A stretch of DNA of 9,281 nucleotides. Origin: Pseudomonas sp. (GTDB lineage Bacteria; Pseudomonadota; Gammaproteobacteria; Pseudomonadales; Pseudomonadaceae). The translations under genes were made by a program, and so were the position numbers. The DNA is taken from contig DQGF01000062.1 of NCBI GenBank assembly GCA_003525045.1, positions 736-10,016 on the forward strand. The letters run 5' to 3'. Under the pieces are notes generated by a model. The model saw only the letters and a list, made by a program, of their open reading frames with translations. It searched no databases and was not told the DNA's origin. Positions 1 through 5,638 of the stretch are shown in pieces (the stretch's first letter is position 1; every line of letters begins with the position of its first letter).

Positions 1-300
1 GAGCCGGCGCCTGCTTCCGGGGCAGCGGCTGTGCCCACTGGAGTGCCCGGTTCAGGTCCCTGTTACAGCACAAAATTCGTCGACCCAATCATCCACGTGA
101 CCGACACCTGTTCCTACCCGATATGGGTTTTGTGGAAATACAACCAGGAAAAAATTTGCAAGCAGACCGACGTCGATCCTGGCAAGTTCAAGCATTTCCC
201 TGCCAAGATGGCGATTTTTGGCGTCTGCCGTAGCCACACCAATATCAACGCCGCTACCGGCCGCTGCGAATGCGCCGCTGGCGATGAGGTGCAGAGATGA
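1..300 (+). CDS. Cysteine-rich protein, probably secreted (5' end outside window)
   Basis: The reading frame is open from base 1 to the TGA at 298-300, so 99 C-terminal residues are visible and the start lies outside the window. The visible part opens with a Pro/Ala/Gly-rich linker (about residues 1-19) and continues as a compact domain with six cysteines (C21, C37, C53, C76, C89, C91 of the visible part). Recognisable patches are TCSYPIWVLW, GVCR and CECAAGD. The next protein carries the same domain with the same cysteine spacing and a similar linker, so this is a tandem paralogue. The downstream protein has a signal peptide, so I infer that the missing N-terminus here has one too and that the cysteines form disulfides in the periplasm or outside the cell. 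The stop codon overlaps the next start (ATGA). I do not recognise a named family and assign no function. Confidence 0.85.
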   Translation, partial: EPAPASGAAAVPTGVPGSGPCYSTKFVDPIIHVTDTCSYPIWVLWKYNQEKICKQTDVDPGKFKHFPAKMAIFGVCRSHTNINAATGRCECAAGDEVQR

Positions 301-1238
301 GCGCCGCCAAGGTGGCGATGCAAACTATTGGCCTGATCCTGCTGCTCGCCTCAACGCCGCTACGCGCGGGCATGCTGGATGACATTACTCGCAACGTCAG
401 CGATAGCGTGTCCAATGCCACACGCAAAGGCATCGACTCGCTGGGTCAGGGCGTAAGCTCGGCTATCGACAAGGCGACCACGCCAGCGGCCGAAGCGACG
501 CCCGCACCTGCAGCTGCCGAAGTCGCCAGCGTTCCAGCGGGCGCAACCGTACCGGGTTCGAATCAGTGCCTGAAGATCAACCCCAGAGGCGATGTCTCCG
601 ACTTTACCAACACCTGCGCCATCCCCGTCTGGATAGTGTTCACCTGGCAGCCGCGCGACGGTTGCGTGCAGGAAATTGTGGGCCCAGGCCAATCGAGGAT
701 CATGGCCACCGCTGCCAAAATCCATGGGGTGTGCCGCAACGAGACTTATCCGATCAAGGGCCCTGGCCAATGCGGCTGCAAGGCCGGCGACTCGATCGCT
801 GAAGCGGGCTCCACGCCGACGGCGGCTGCCGTAAAGGCTGGGCAGGACAAGCTTGCCAAAGGGGTCGCGGACTTCCACACCCAGTGCGTGAACAGCAGCC
901 AACTGAATGGACTGCACGAGTGCGAGTGTCTCACCGAGGGCTATCGGCAGCGGGCCACCCGCTCGGGTAGCACCATACTGTCCATGAAAGACCAGAACGA
1001 GTTGTTGCAGACCTGTCCAGCCAGCCACGAGGTGACCAAGGCCTGGGTGTTCCAGTCTTGCGATGCCTTCATGCAGCACAAACGCTCCGATCACGTCGAA
1101 TTCTGCAACTGCACTGGCGATTATTTCGCGACCAAATTCCGCGCCACCCCCCTCTTCGGTCTGCGCCAGATAGAAGCGCTGAGGAAGGAATCGATGCAGG
1201 CTTGCGGTCTGGCGGATAAATCCCACAACCTGCATTGA
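297..1238 (+). CDS. Secreted cysteine-rich multidomain protein, paralogue of the preceding gene
   Basis: This encodes 313 residues. The ATG overlaps the preceding stop as ATGA and has GAGGT six bases upstream, which fixes the start and implies translational coupling. Residues 1-24 look like a Sec signal peptide (hydrophobic IGLILLLAS, then TPLRA before G25). Residues 26-60 are a likely amphipathic helix rich in Ser, Asp and Gly. Residues 63-88 are a Pro/Ala linker. Residues 91-165 are the domain shared with the upstream gene (C91, C107, C123, C146, C159, C161; motifs NTCAIPVWIV, GVCR, CGCKAGD). Residues 193-303 hold two related units, each with the pattern C-x(11-14)-C-x-C-x(28-30)-C: C197/C209/C211/C240 and C255/C270/C272/C303. 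The mature protein has fourteen cysteines, an even number, consistent with full disulfide pairing in an oxidising compartment. I do not recognise a named family. A secreted binding, inhibitor or effector-like role is possible but not shown. Confidence 0.88.
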   Translation: MSAAKVAMQTIGLILLLASTPLRAGMLDDITRNVSDSVSNATRKGIDSLGQGVSSAIDKATTPAAEATPAPAAAEVASVPAGATVPGSNQCLKINPRGDVSDFTNTCAIPVWIVFTWQPRDGCVQEIVGPGQSRIMATAAKIHGVCRNETYPIKGPGQCGCKAGDSIAEAGSTPTAAAVKAGQDKLAKGVADFHTQCVNSSQLNGLHECECLTEGYRQRATRSGSTILSMKDQNELLQTCPASHEVTKAWVFQSCDAFMQHKRSDHVEFCNCTGDYFATKFRATPLFGLRQIEALRKESMQACGLADKSHNLH

Positions 1239-1433
1239 CAGGCCGACTGAGCCAGCTTTGGCCCATGTTGCGGGGCGTATTGAGAGGGACCTCGTTGCGC
1301 AGCGAATGACTGCAATCGGCCTGCCCATTACCGCCAGTGACGTCAGGCCGGGGTTCCCTTCCAGAGAGGTCGTTCGTTAGCCAACAAATGAAATCCCTTC
1401 AACACTTAGCCCGCTAGCCTCGTAAAAATCCAC
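1239..1433. other. Convergent intergenic spacer with a weak inverted repeat
   Basis: This gap lies between the 3' ends of two converging genes. It contains an imperfect terminator-like structure: CGGCCTG at 1317-1323 and its complement CAGGCCG at 1344-1350, giving a 7-bp stem with a 20-base loop and no T-tract. A core reading TGACTGCAATCGGCC (1307-1321) resembles motifs in two other intergenic gaps of this window. No convincing coding potential was seen. Confidence 0.4.
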
Positions 1434-1766
1434 CTACATCGATTTGATCGAAACCACTTCCACAAATCGGAATTTTTTCCTGGCCACCCTGGTCGCTTCT
1501 TGCTCAGCCAGGAGGGTGCTCAACGTATCGGCCTCATGGACAATCTCGTGCGTCTTGCCTTCAAATTCATTGCCCACCCGAAGCGTGACTTTCAGCCTAG
1601 GTGTAAATGCTTTCGCGACCTTCTTTTTCTCTGCCACCTTCGCCGACTGCGCGATCACGATATCCGTGGGAGGCTTTTGCACTGGAGGCGCATTGCCCTG
1701 CGCAACCGGCTCGTCAGCACCGAACAGCGCCCGGCGCATCTCTTCTTCAGTTAATTCTGGGGTCAT
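1434..1766 (-). CDS. Hypothetical protein, basic C-terminal half; start uncertain
   Basis: The minus-strand frame ends with TAG at 1434-1436. From the ATG at 1766 it encodes 110 residues beginning MTPELTEEEMRRALFG, a typical acidic/amphipathic N-terminus. A Pro-rich linker follows (residues about 24-32), then a Lys/Arg-rich stretch (AEKKKVAKAFTPRLK) and a regular alternating segment (LKVTLRVGNEFEGKTHEIVH) suggesting beta strands. The end is helical, ARKKFRFVEVVSIKSM. The frame stays open upstream to a GTG at 2000 (188 residues), and that part also reads plausibly (RQVLELIKRRLATGEVRHAD). Neither start has a clear Shine-Dalgarno sequence. I favour 1766 because codon choice is more Pseudomonas-like downstream of it, but an N-terminal extension cannot be ruled out. 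I do not recognise the family. Charge and size would suit a nucleic-acid or partner-binding accessory protein, which is only inference. Confidence 0.6.
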   Translation of the reverse strand: MTPELTEEEMRRALFGADEPVAQGNAPPVQKPPTDIVIAQSAKVAEKKKVAKAFTPRLKVTLRVGNEFEGKTHEIVHEADTLSTLLAEQEATRVARKKFRFVEVVSIKSM

Positions 1767-1986
1767 GCGGATTCTCAGAGGGATGTTATGAGTAGCTAGT
1801 ACGATTCTATCAGCATGACGAACTTCTCCAGTAGCGAGTCTCCTCTTGATCAGCTCTAACACTTGGCGACCGCGGCTGGAGGATTCAGGTTCGCTGTGTA
1901 TCGATGCCGCCACGTGAGACCGAACCACAGCTGCCTGAGGCGACAGGCAGAAATCGGCCATTCTCTGCCGGTCGTCACTACGGCGT

Positions 1987-2000
1987 GTGCTGGTCAGCAC
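1987..2000. repeat. Short inverted repeat GTGCTG-GT-CAGCAC
   Basis: Two perfect 6-base arms are separated by two bases. The palindrome covers the alternative GTG start of the minus-strand hypothetical gene. It could be an operator-like site or chance. No second copy was noticed in the window. Confidence 0.3.
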
Positions 2001-2047
2001 GGATGCAATTGACGGGTCAGTGGCAGTGCAAATGGGTGGTCAAGTCC

Positions 2048-2212
2048 ATGCAACCTTGGATAAAGCGCTTCATGGGCGATCCTTGCGATGAACTCCTCAG
2101 AAATCATAGCAAGGGTCCGCGAAGGCGTTTTTACACACTCTGGGCCGAAAGCGCTCAGTCTCTTTTATGGGTTCACGAAATGATCAAGAGGATTGAATAC
2201 ATTGAGCTATGA
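2048..2212 (+). CDS. Possible small ORF of 54 residues, unsupported
   Basis: The ATG at 2048 is preceded by GGGTGG eight bases upstream, a weak ribosome-site match. The product is basic and aromatic at the start (MQPWIKRFMGDPCDELL) and has a plausible amphipathic helix near the end (AESAQSLLWVHEMIKRIEY). The same frame opens further upstream, antisense to the minus-strand hypothetical gene, so the real extent is unclear. No family is recognised. It is included because the gap is otherwise empty and the C-terminal composition looks protein-like. Confidence 0.25.
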   Translation: MQPWIKRFMGDPCDELLRNHSKGPRRRFYTLWAESAQSLLWVHEMIKRIEYIEL

Positions 2213-2330
2213 ACACGCGAAGCAACTCGATTCGGCGAATGCCTGCAATAGACCTCTGGACGTGGGGGCTGAAGTGGCCGTCAGGCCTGCGGAGCTCATC
2301 GAAGTGGGCCCCGCAGGTGCTTATGGATGA
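2202..2330 (+). CDS. Possible small ORF of 42 residues with TTG start, unsupported
   Basis: The TTG at 2202 has AAGAGGA (2186-2192) nine bases upstream, which is a good Shine-Dalgarno match, and the frame ends with TGA at 2328-2330. The predicted product (SYEHAKQLDSANACN, then VGAEVAVRPAELIEVGPAG) has ordinary protein composition with many Ala, Val and Glu. It overlaps the end of the previous small ORF by 11 bases, compatible with coupling. No family is recognised. It may equally be the remnant of a longer gene or chance. Confidence 0.25.
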   Translation: MSYEHAKQLDSANACNRPLDVGAEVAVRPAELIEVGPAGAYG

Positions 2331-2358
2331 CAATCCCATCCCCTGATGCCCCTGAATA

Positions 2359-2571
2359 CTAAGCGGGACGCGGTGCTTCAACAGGCGGGGTGCCGTCGTG
2401 AAACATCGTCTTCAGTTGAGCACGCAGTTCCGGTGAGTCGGTGTGCTTGTGAACACTGACTGCATGCTGTGCGGCGGCCTCGAGCAGTTCGCTTTCAGAG
2501 TCTGCGGACAGTGCGACTGAGCATTGGGAATCGCTCGGAAACTCGCGGCAGTCGATGTATTTACGCGCCAT
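2359..2571 (-). CDS. DUF1059 domain-containing small protein
   Basis: This encodes 70 residues, the usual length for the DUF1059 family. The start MARKYIDCREFPSD, the second cysteine in SQCSVALSADSE and the segment SELLEAAAQHAVSVHKH, followed by DSPELRAQL, match the family signature as I know it (paired N-terminal cysteines, DS-E-EL helix, HA-x3-H). The start is well fixed: GGGAGGA lies seven bases upstream of the ATG. The protein has no signal peptide or membrane segment and should be cytoplasmic. Its biochemical function is unknown. The C-terminal PPVEAPRPA tail looks disordered. A candidate RpoS-type -10 element lies about 115 bases upstream, consistent with a stationary-phase or stress gene, though this is inference. 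It stands alone, with degraded DNA upstream. Confidence 0.9.
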   Translation of the reverse strand: MARKYIDCREFPSDSQCSVALSADSESELLEAAAQHAVSVHKHTDSPELRAQLKTMFHDGTPPVEAPRPA

Positions 2572-2578
2572 GATATTT

Positions 2579-2585
2579 TCCTCCC
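2579..2585 (-). promoter_or_regulatory. Ribosome binding site of the DUF1059 gene
   Basis: The minus strand reads GGGAGGA, seven bases before the ATG at 2571. It is one of the best Shine-Dalgarno matches in the window and settles this start. Confidence 0.7.
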
Positions 2586-2679
2586 TACGACGAAGGCAGG
2601 CGGTGGCCTGCGTGAACGATCGCTCGAAGCGTCACCCCATACATCAAACACGATTGCATGTCACATCGAGTGTACCGAC

Positions 2680-2693
2680 CCTTAAAGTATAGG
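2680..2693 (-). promoter_or_regulatory. Candidate RpoS-type -10 element (CTATACT)
   Basis: The minus strand reads CCTATACTTTAAGG. This closely matches the extended -10 consensus CTATACT(T)AA used by sigma-S in Pseudomonas and Escherichia. No TTGACA-like -35 box lies at 16-18 bases, which is common for sigma-S promoters. It points toward the DUF1059 gene, leaving a leader of roughly 100 bases. This is motif evidence only. Confidence 0.4.
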
Positions 2694-2700
2694 CCCACCC

Positions 2701-3117
2701 GATGTCAGGGTAGTTGTGCCAGGCATAGAAAAAGGTCGCGCGGAAAACAGGGAACAGATCACTCTGGACCGGTTCCTGACCGTCGCCAAGGGCAGCAAAC
2801 GGCCATTAGCGGTCACTGGTTGCGCCTCAAATCCGCCATCAGCAAACGTCCACCCAACCCGCACAACCCGTCATGACGCCTGCTGACGTTCTATTCAGGC
2901 GCTTCATTGTCTTCGGTGACTGGATGGCCCGCTAGATTCGCGACGCGGTAACGAGGTAAGTCAATTGGACGGTGAGATCGATCCCGATGCCGAGCGCGGT
3001 AATGAAGATGACTTCTGGCCAGGCTCAAACTGCAGGGTCAGTGCTGCAAGTCCGAGGGTGGCGACCAGCAGCCCAGGCAAACTGATCTACAGGCCGCGTT
3101 GACGTCGATGTGCGTGG
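2701..3117. other. Degenerate intergenic DNA
   Basis: No intact gene was found between the DUF1059 promoter region and the DUF3616 gene. The part nearest DUF3616 contains a frameshifted exporter remnant, listed separately. The rest holds only short frames without recognisable products, plus GGCCATTAGCGGTCA (2801-2815), whose reverse complement resembles intergenic motifs elsewhere in the window. Confidence 0.5.
2932..3086 (-). pseudogene. Remnant of an RND/MMPL-like membrane exporter
   Basis: Read on the minus strand from 3086, one frame gives ISLPGLLVATLGLAALTLQF followed by EPGQ. After a frame change near 3012 a second frame continues VIFITALGIGIDLTVQL, TYLVTASRI and then a stop at 2932-2934. 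Joined, this is a hydrophobic helix, a short loop and a second helix carrying an LGIGID motif. This is the arrangement of the conserved LGI(A/G)(V/I)D-D-T helix of RND superfamily exporters of the MMPL/COG1033 type. The rest of the gene, normally several hundred residues, is absent, and traces of further out-of-frame coding (HIDVNAA) lie just upstream. An alternative is a LysE-type transporter fragment. It looks non-functional. Confidence 0.4.
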
Positions 3118-4209
3118 TTAATCCAGGATGAACAGGTCCCCTTCCACATCCGTATCGCCGTGTTTACGACTCTCCGCCGCAGAGTCGTAGACGATCATCA
3201 GAACCTCCCCAGGCTGCTCGCCCGATTGGAACAGACACATGCCCTCAGCGTGATCGTTGCCTTGCCCGAAAGGCACCTCCAGCACCTTCTCCAATTGATC
3301 GGTGAAGACCACGCTTTCCTCGTCGGACGCGAAACCGCCGCGCCAGCGGAAGACCGTTACCGGACCGTCCTGCTCCATCGTGGGGCCCGCCAGCATCAGC
3401 AGATCGTCACCGCGGGTGCACAGGTCACGCAAGCCCAGGCCATTGAGCGCGAAAAAGTGCTTGCGGTAGCGGCGCCCATCCGGACCGATCTTCTTCAGCA
3501 CCAGCGCGTCAGACGAGGCGTCGTTCAGCTCGGGTTCGATCTCCAACAACACGGCCCAGCCGCGTAGCACCGGTCCACGCAGTCCCAGCAGAAGGCGCGA
3601 GCCGATCATCACCAACCCTTCGATATCGAAGCCGTTGTCCTTACCCGGGATACGCAGGAAGTCGCGTAGCTGAGGATCTTCAGCAATGGCCGCGGTCAGG
3701 TCGTTACCGACTTCGTTGCCCTGCAGTTGCGCCGCTGTACGTCCATCGGCATCCACTTTCCTGGCGAGTACATAGCTGTCGTTCTGCTGCACCACAGGGA
3801 TGCGGGCCAGCAGAAAACGATTGCCGTCCGCCTCTACCGTCGACAGGCGCTTGATATTCTTCTGTGCAGAAGTGCCGGCCTCGGACTTCTTGCGCTTCAG
3901 GCTATGGGAGCCCACCACCCAGAGGTAACCACTGTCAGGGACATAGGCCAAGCCCTCGATATCGATCTCGGCGTCTTGTTTCGGTATGGGCAGATCCAGA
4001 TATTCCAGGAGCGGAAACGATTTGTGCTCGTCGCACCTTACGACGCCGCCGGGCGCAGCATCCTGGATTTTCAGGCGTTCCAGGCTCGTGGTTTCGTCGT
4101 TCGCCACCCAGAGTGTGTCGTCAATCTGCTGAGCGACCGAAAGGCCATTGCACAACGACGCAAACGCCGGATCAAAGCTCAACAGCGCAAAATTGCTTCG
4201 GTGGCTCAT
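3118..4209 (-). CDS. DUF3616 domain-containing protein
   Basis: This encodes 363 residues from an ATG at 4209, with AGGAGA eight bases upstream, to a TAA at 3118-3120. The sequence fits the DUF3616 family: repeated beta-propeller-like segments with the motifs AEIDIEGLAYV, YLWVVGSHSLKRK, NGFDIEGLVMIGSRLLLGLR, GPVLRGWAVLLEIE, ALNGLGLRDLCTRGDDLLML and DHAEGMC. The paired D-I-E-G-L motifs and the later AEGM suggest blade repeats, perhaps binding a metal or phosphorylated ligand, but the family has no established function. There is no signal peptide (MSHRSNFALLSFDPAF) and no membrane segment, so the protein is predicted cytoplasmic. The length is within the family's normal range and no disruption is visible. 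It is divergently oriented to the alginate lyase gene and separated from it by about 350 bases, with no sign of an operon partner. Confidence 0.88.
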   Translation of the reverse strand: MSHRSNFALLSFDPAFASLCNGLSVAQQIDDTLWVANDETTSLERLKIQDAAPGGVVRCDEHKSFPLLEYLDLPIPKQDAEIDIEGLAYVPDSGYLWVVGSHSLKRKKSEAGTSAQKNIKRLSTVEADGNRFLLARIPVVQQNDSYVLARKVDADGRTAAQLQGNEVGNDLTAAIAEDPQLRDFLRIPGKDNGFDIEGLVMIGSRLLLGLRGPVLRGWAVLLEIEPELNDASSDALVLKKIGPDGRRYRKHFFALNGLGLRDLCTRGDDLLMLAGPTMEQDGPVTVFRWRGGFASDEESVVFTDQLEKVLEVPFGQGNDHAEGMCLFQSGEQPGEVLMIVYDSAAESRKHGDTDVEGDLFILD

Positions 4210-4239
4210 GAGCGGTCTCCTGTCTTTATGGCGCGGCGC

Positions 4240-4259
4240 GCCGGTTATTCAGAACCGGC
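4240..4259. repeat. Hairpin in the DUF3616 5' leader
   Basis: GCCGGTT and AACCGGC form a perfect 7-bp stem with a 6-base loop, next to a GGCGCGCC palindrome. It lies 31-50 bases upstream of the DUF3616 start and lacks a T-tract, so it is more likely a leader structure or operator than a terminator. Confidence 0.4.
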
Positions 4260-4442
4260 TTCTGAGCGTGTTCTTCGTCCAGTGCATGCACTCATCCTAG
4301 CCGACCCGTCCACCGCTGATGGCTTAGGTCCCTTCGCTGCAGCTGCTAAGCAACCCGGATTTAGTTCCATCAACTCCCAAAATAACCGACTAACGGTGAC
4401 CCCCGTAGGCACAAAGCCTGCACTAACCACCTCGACGAACAT

Positions 4443-4452
4443 TTGACGTCAA
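4443..4452. promoter_or_regulatory. Perfect 10-base palindrome TTGACGTCAA, possible operator
   Basis: The palindrome lies about 110 bases upstream of the alginate lyase start. The core TGACGTCA is the kind of dyad bound by dimeric regulators, but no specific regulator can be named from the sequence. Confidence 0.25.
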
Positions 4453-4549
4453 TCTACCGCCATACGGATTTCCTAATCAGCAGACCCAATTGACACAGCT
4501 CAATAGCGTCGGTTCGAGCGCAACTGTGGCCGCAACATTCCCCGCATAC

Positions 4550-4553
4550 AGGA
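4550..4553 (+). promoter_or_regulatory. Ribosome binding site deciding the alginate lyase start
   Basis: AGGA lies eight bases before the ATG at 4562. The frame is open further upstream to a TTG at 4490, but that codon has no Shine-Dalgarno sequence, so this site supports the shorter protein. Confidence 0.6.
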
Positions 4554-4561
4554 TTATTGAC

Positions 4562-5230
4562 ATGATCGACCTCGCCACCTGGAATTTAAGCATCCCTGAA
4601 GGCAGCCCACCGGCTACCATAGAAACGCCTCGACTGGCGCAAGGCTTCAAGGACCAGTATTTCAGTTCTGAAGCCGCTACCCTTTCCTTCTGGGCACCTG
4701 TGACCGGTTCTAGGACGGCCAACGCTATTTACCCGCGCAGCGAGTTGCGGGAAACCTATAGCGATGGAAGGCTGCGCAACTGGCAGTATTCAGCGGCGGA
4801 TAACATTCTGCGGGCGAGTCTGACCGTCAGTCAGGTGCCCAGCACCGGCAAGATCGTGATTGGTCAGATTCACAACAAGGACAGCAACAGCCCCATGGTG
4901 AAGCTGGAATACCAATACAAAACGTCGGCCTCGACGGGAAACATTGTCGCCAAGGTGCGCATGCGCCCCGACGATGAAGAGGGCCGGGTTATTACCATTG
5001 CGACGGGTGTGCCGCTCGACCGCAACTTTTCCTACCAGATCCACCTCAGCCCGAAGGGCGCGCTGGGCATCAGCGCAGCAGGATACAACTGGAGAACCAC
5101 CATCGACCCGAGTTGGAAGACCAAACCACTGTATTTCAAAGCGGGTGCGTATGTGCAGGACAACACCGGCTATCCCACCGAGGGCGGAAAAGTGACGTTC
5201 AGGATGCTGGAGATCCAACACAACATTTAG
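4562..5230 (+). CDS. Polysaccharide lyase family 7 alginate lyase
   Basis: PL7 enzymes cleave the 1,4-glycosidic bonds of alginate by beta-elimination, giving unsaturated oligouronates. The 222-residue product shows all three family motifs: RSELRE (residues 59-64), QIH (102-104) and YFKAGAYVQ (191-199). These supply the Arg, Gln, His and Tyr of the active site in the jelly-roll fold. The QIH (rather than QVH) form is often linked to activity on guluronate-containing alginate. I chose the ATG at 4562 over the TTG at 4490. MIDLATWNLSIPEG is the usual N-terminus of small Pseudomonas PL7 enzymes, and AGGA precedes it. The 24 extra codons add no signal peptide. Without a signal, the enzyme would be cytoplasmic or leave by a non-Sec route, as with other short Pseudomonas PL7 proteins such as the PA1167 type. 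It is a single gene, intact, divergent from DUF3616. Confidence 0.93.
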   Translation: MIDLATWNLSIPEGSPPATIETPRLAQGFKDQYFSSEAATLSFWAPVTGSRTANAIYPRSELRETYSDGRLRNWQYSAADNILRASLTVSQVPSTGKIVIGQIHNKDSNSPMVKLEYQYKTSASTGNIVAKVRMRPDDEEGRVITIATGVPLDRNFSYQIHLSPKGALGISAAGYNWRTTIDPSWKTKPLYFKAGAYVQDNTGYPTEGGKVTFRMLEIQHNI

Positions 5231-5400
5231 TCGCTTCTTTAGGTCACTACCGTTGGCACGCCGATCCGAAGGGTGAAGACTTTAGTGGATTTCCTCGTCG
5301 ATCGGCTACAAAGTGGCTAGCTGTCAGTGAACTCAACCTCGCGGGCGGCAGATGCCCTCGAAGCCTTTCAAAACCATTGCGTGCGCATACAGTGGAATAC

Positions 5401-5481
5401 GCTGCTATCGGCCGATTCTGTTGAAAAAGTCGGCCATGGTTTGCGCATCAGAAAACTATACTGCGCTGATAGCCGTATCAG
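5401..5481 (+). mobile_element. Possible remnant of an insertion-sequence end
   Basis: The string GCCGATTCTGTTGAAAAAG (5411-5429), followed by TCGGCCATGGTTTGCGC, resembles terminal inverted-repeat sequence I recall around transposase genes in Pseudomonas genomes. No transposase frame and no opposite end (a CTTTTTCAACAG reverse complement) are present here, so at most a decayed single end remains. The call rests on memory of the motif, not on a search. Confidence 0.3.
5466..5481. repeat. Short hairpin CTGATA-GCCG-TATCAG
   Basis: A perfect 6-bp stem with a 4-base loop lies within the element-like debris. It has no T-tract and is therefore unlikely to be a strong terminator. Confidence 0.35.
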
Positions 5482-5622
5482 GCCGGCAAAGCCCAAAATG
5501 AGCCCTGCGGTTCACTAGCCACCAATGCGGGGTCGACAAAACGCGCAGAGACTGGATAAATCCCGCCCCGCGTCCGAGCAATGCCGCCTGCAATGTGCAC
5601 CGCATCCAAGGAGCGCTGGCTA

Positions 5623-5638
5623 TGTTCGCCAGCGAACA
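5623..5638. repeat. Inverted repeat TGTTCGC-CA-GCGAACA
   Basis: Seven-base perfect arms around two bases lie about 140 bases upstream of the glucan synthase. GCTGGC at 5615-5620 can alternatively pair with GCCAGC at 5628-5633, so two competing stems exist. It may be a degenerate REP-like element or an operator. No second copy is in the window. Confidence 0.35.

Larger units (their letters stand above)
2001..2358. other. Region without a confident gene
   Basis: This gap lies between the hypothetical gene and the DUF1059 gene. It holds two tiny overlapping + strand ORFs, listed separately with low confidence, and otherwise nothing recognisable. No terminator, strong promoter or repeat was seen. 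Confidence 0.4.
4210..4561. other. Divergent intergenic region between DUF3616 and alginate lyase genes
   Basis: This region must hold the promoters of both divergent genes. Structure visible in it: a hairpin at 4240-4259 near the DUF3616 start, and a perfect 10-base palindrome TTGACGTCAA at 4443-4452. No clear sigma-70, AlgU or RpoN promoter with correct spacing was found. The TTGACA at 4490-4495 has no matching -10. Short ORFs on either strand here look like chance. Confidence 0.5.

Noticed and set aside
360..1328. Long minus-strand open frame (322 codons) opposite the second Cys-rich gene
   Set aside because: It is antisense to a gene with a signal peptide, ribosome site and patterned cysteines. 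The composition (Arg, Ala, Gly, His rich) is typical of a GC-rich shadow frame, and it has no recognisable domain.
1317..1350. CGGCCTG/CAGGCCG as a rho-independent terminator for the Cys-rich operon
   Set aside because: The loop is 20 bases and no T-tract follows, so it was recorded only as a weak inverted repeat.
2658..2876. Overlapping small frames on both strands between DUF1059 and the exporter remnant
   Set aside because: Neither has a ribosome site or family resemblance. The Arg/Pro/Ser-rich products look like non-coding translation.
4245..4442. 65-codon minus-strand frame upstream of DUF3616
   Set aside because: It has no ribosome site or family resemblance. It occupies the divergent promoter region and its composition is unremarkable.
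3727..4446. + strand open frame opposite DUF3616
   Set aside because: It is antisense to a clearly conserved DUF3616 protein and extends into the spacer without a ribosome site or recognisable domain.
4490..4495. TTGACA as a -35 box for the alginate lyase gene
   Set aside because: Seventeen bases downstream reads TTCGAG, not a -10 box, and the alternative spacings are no better.
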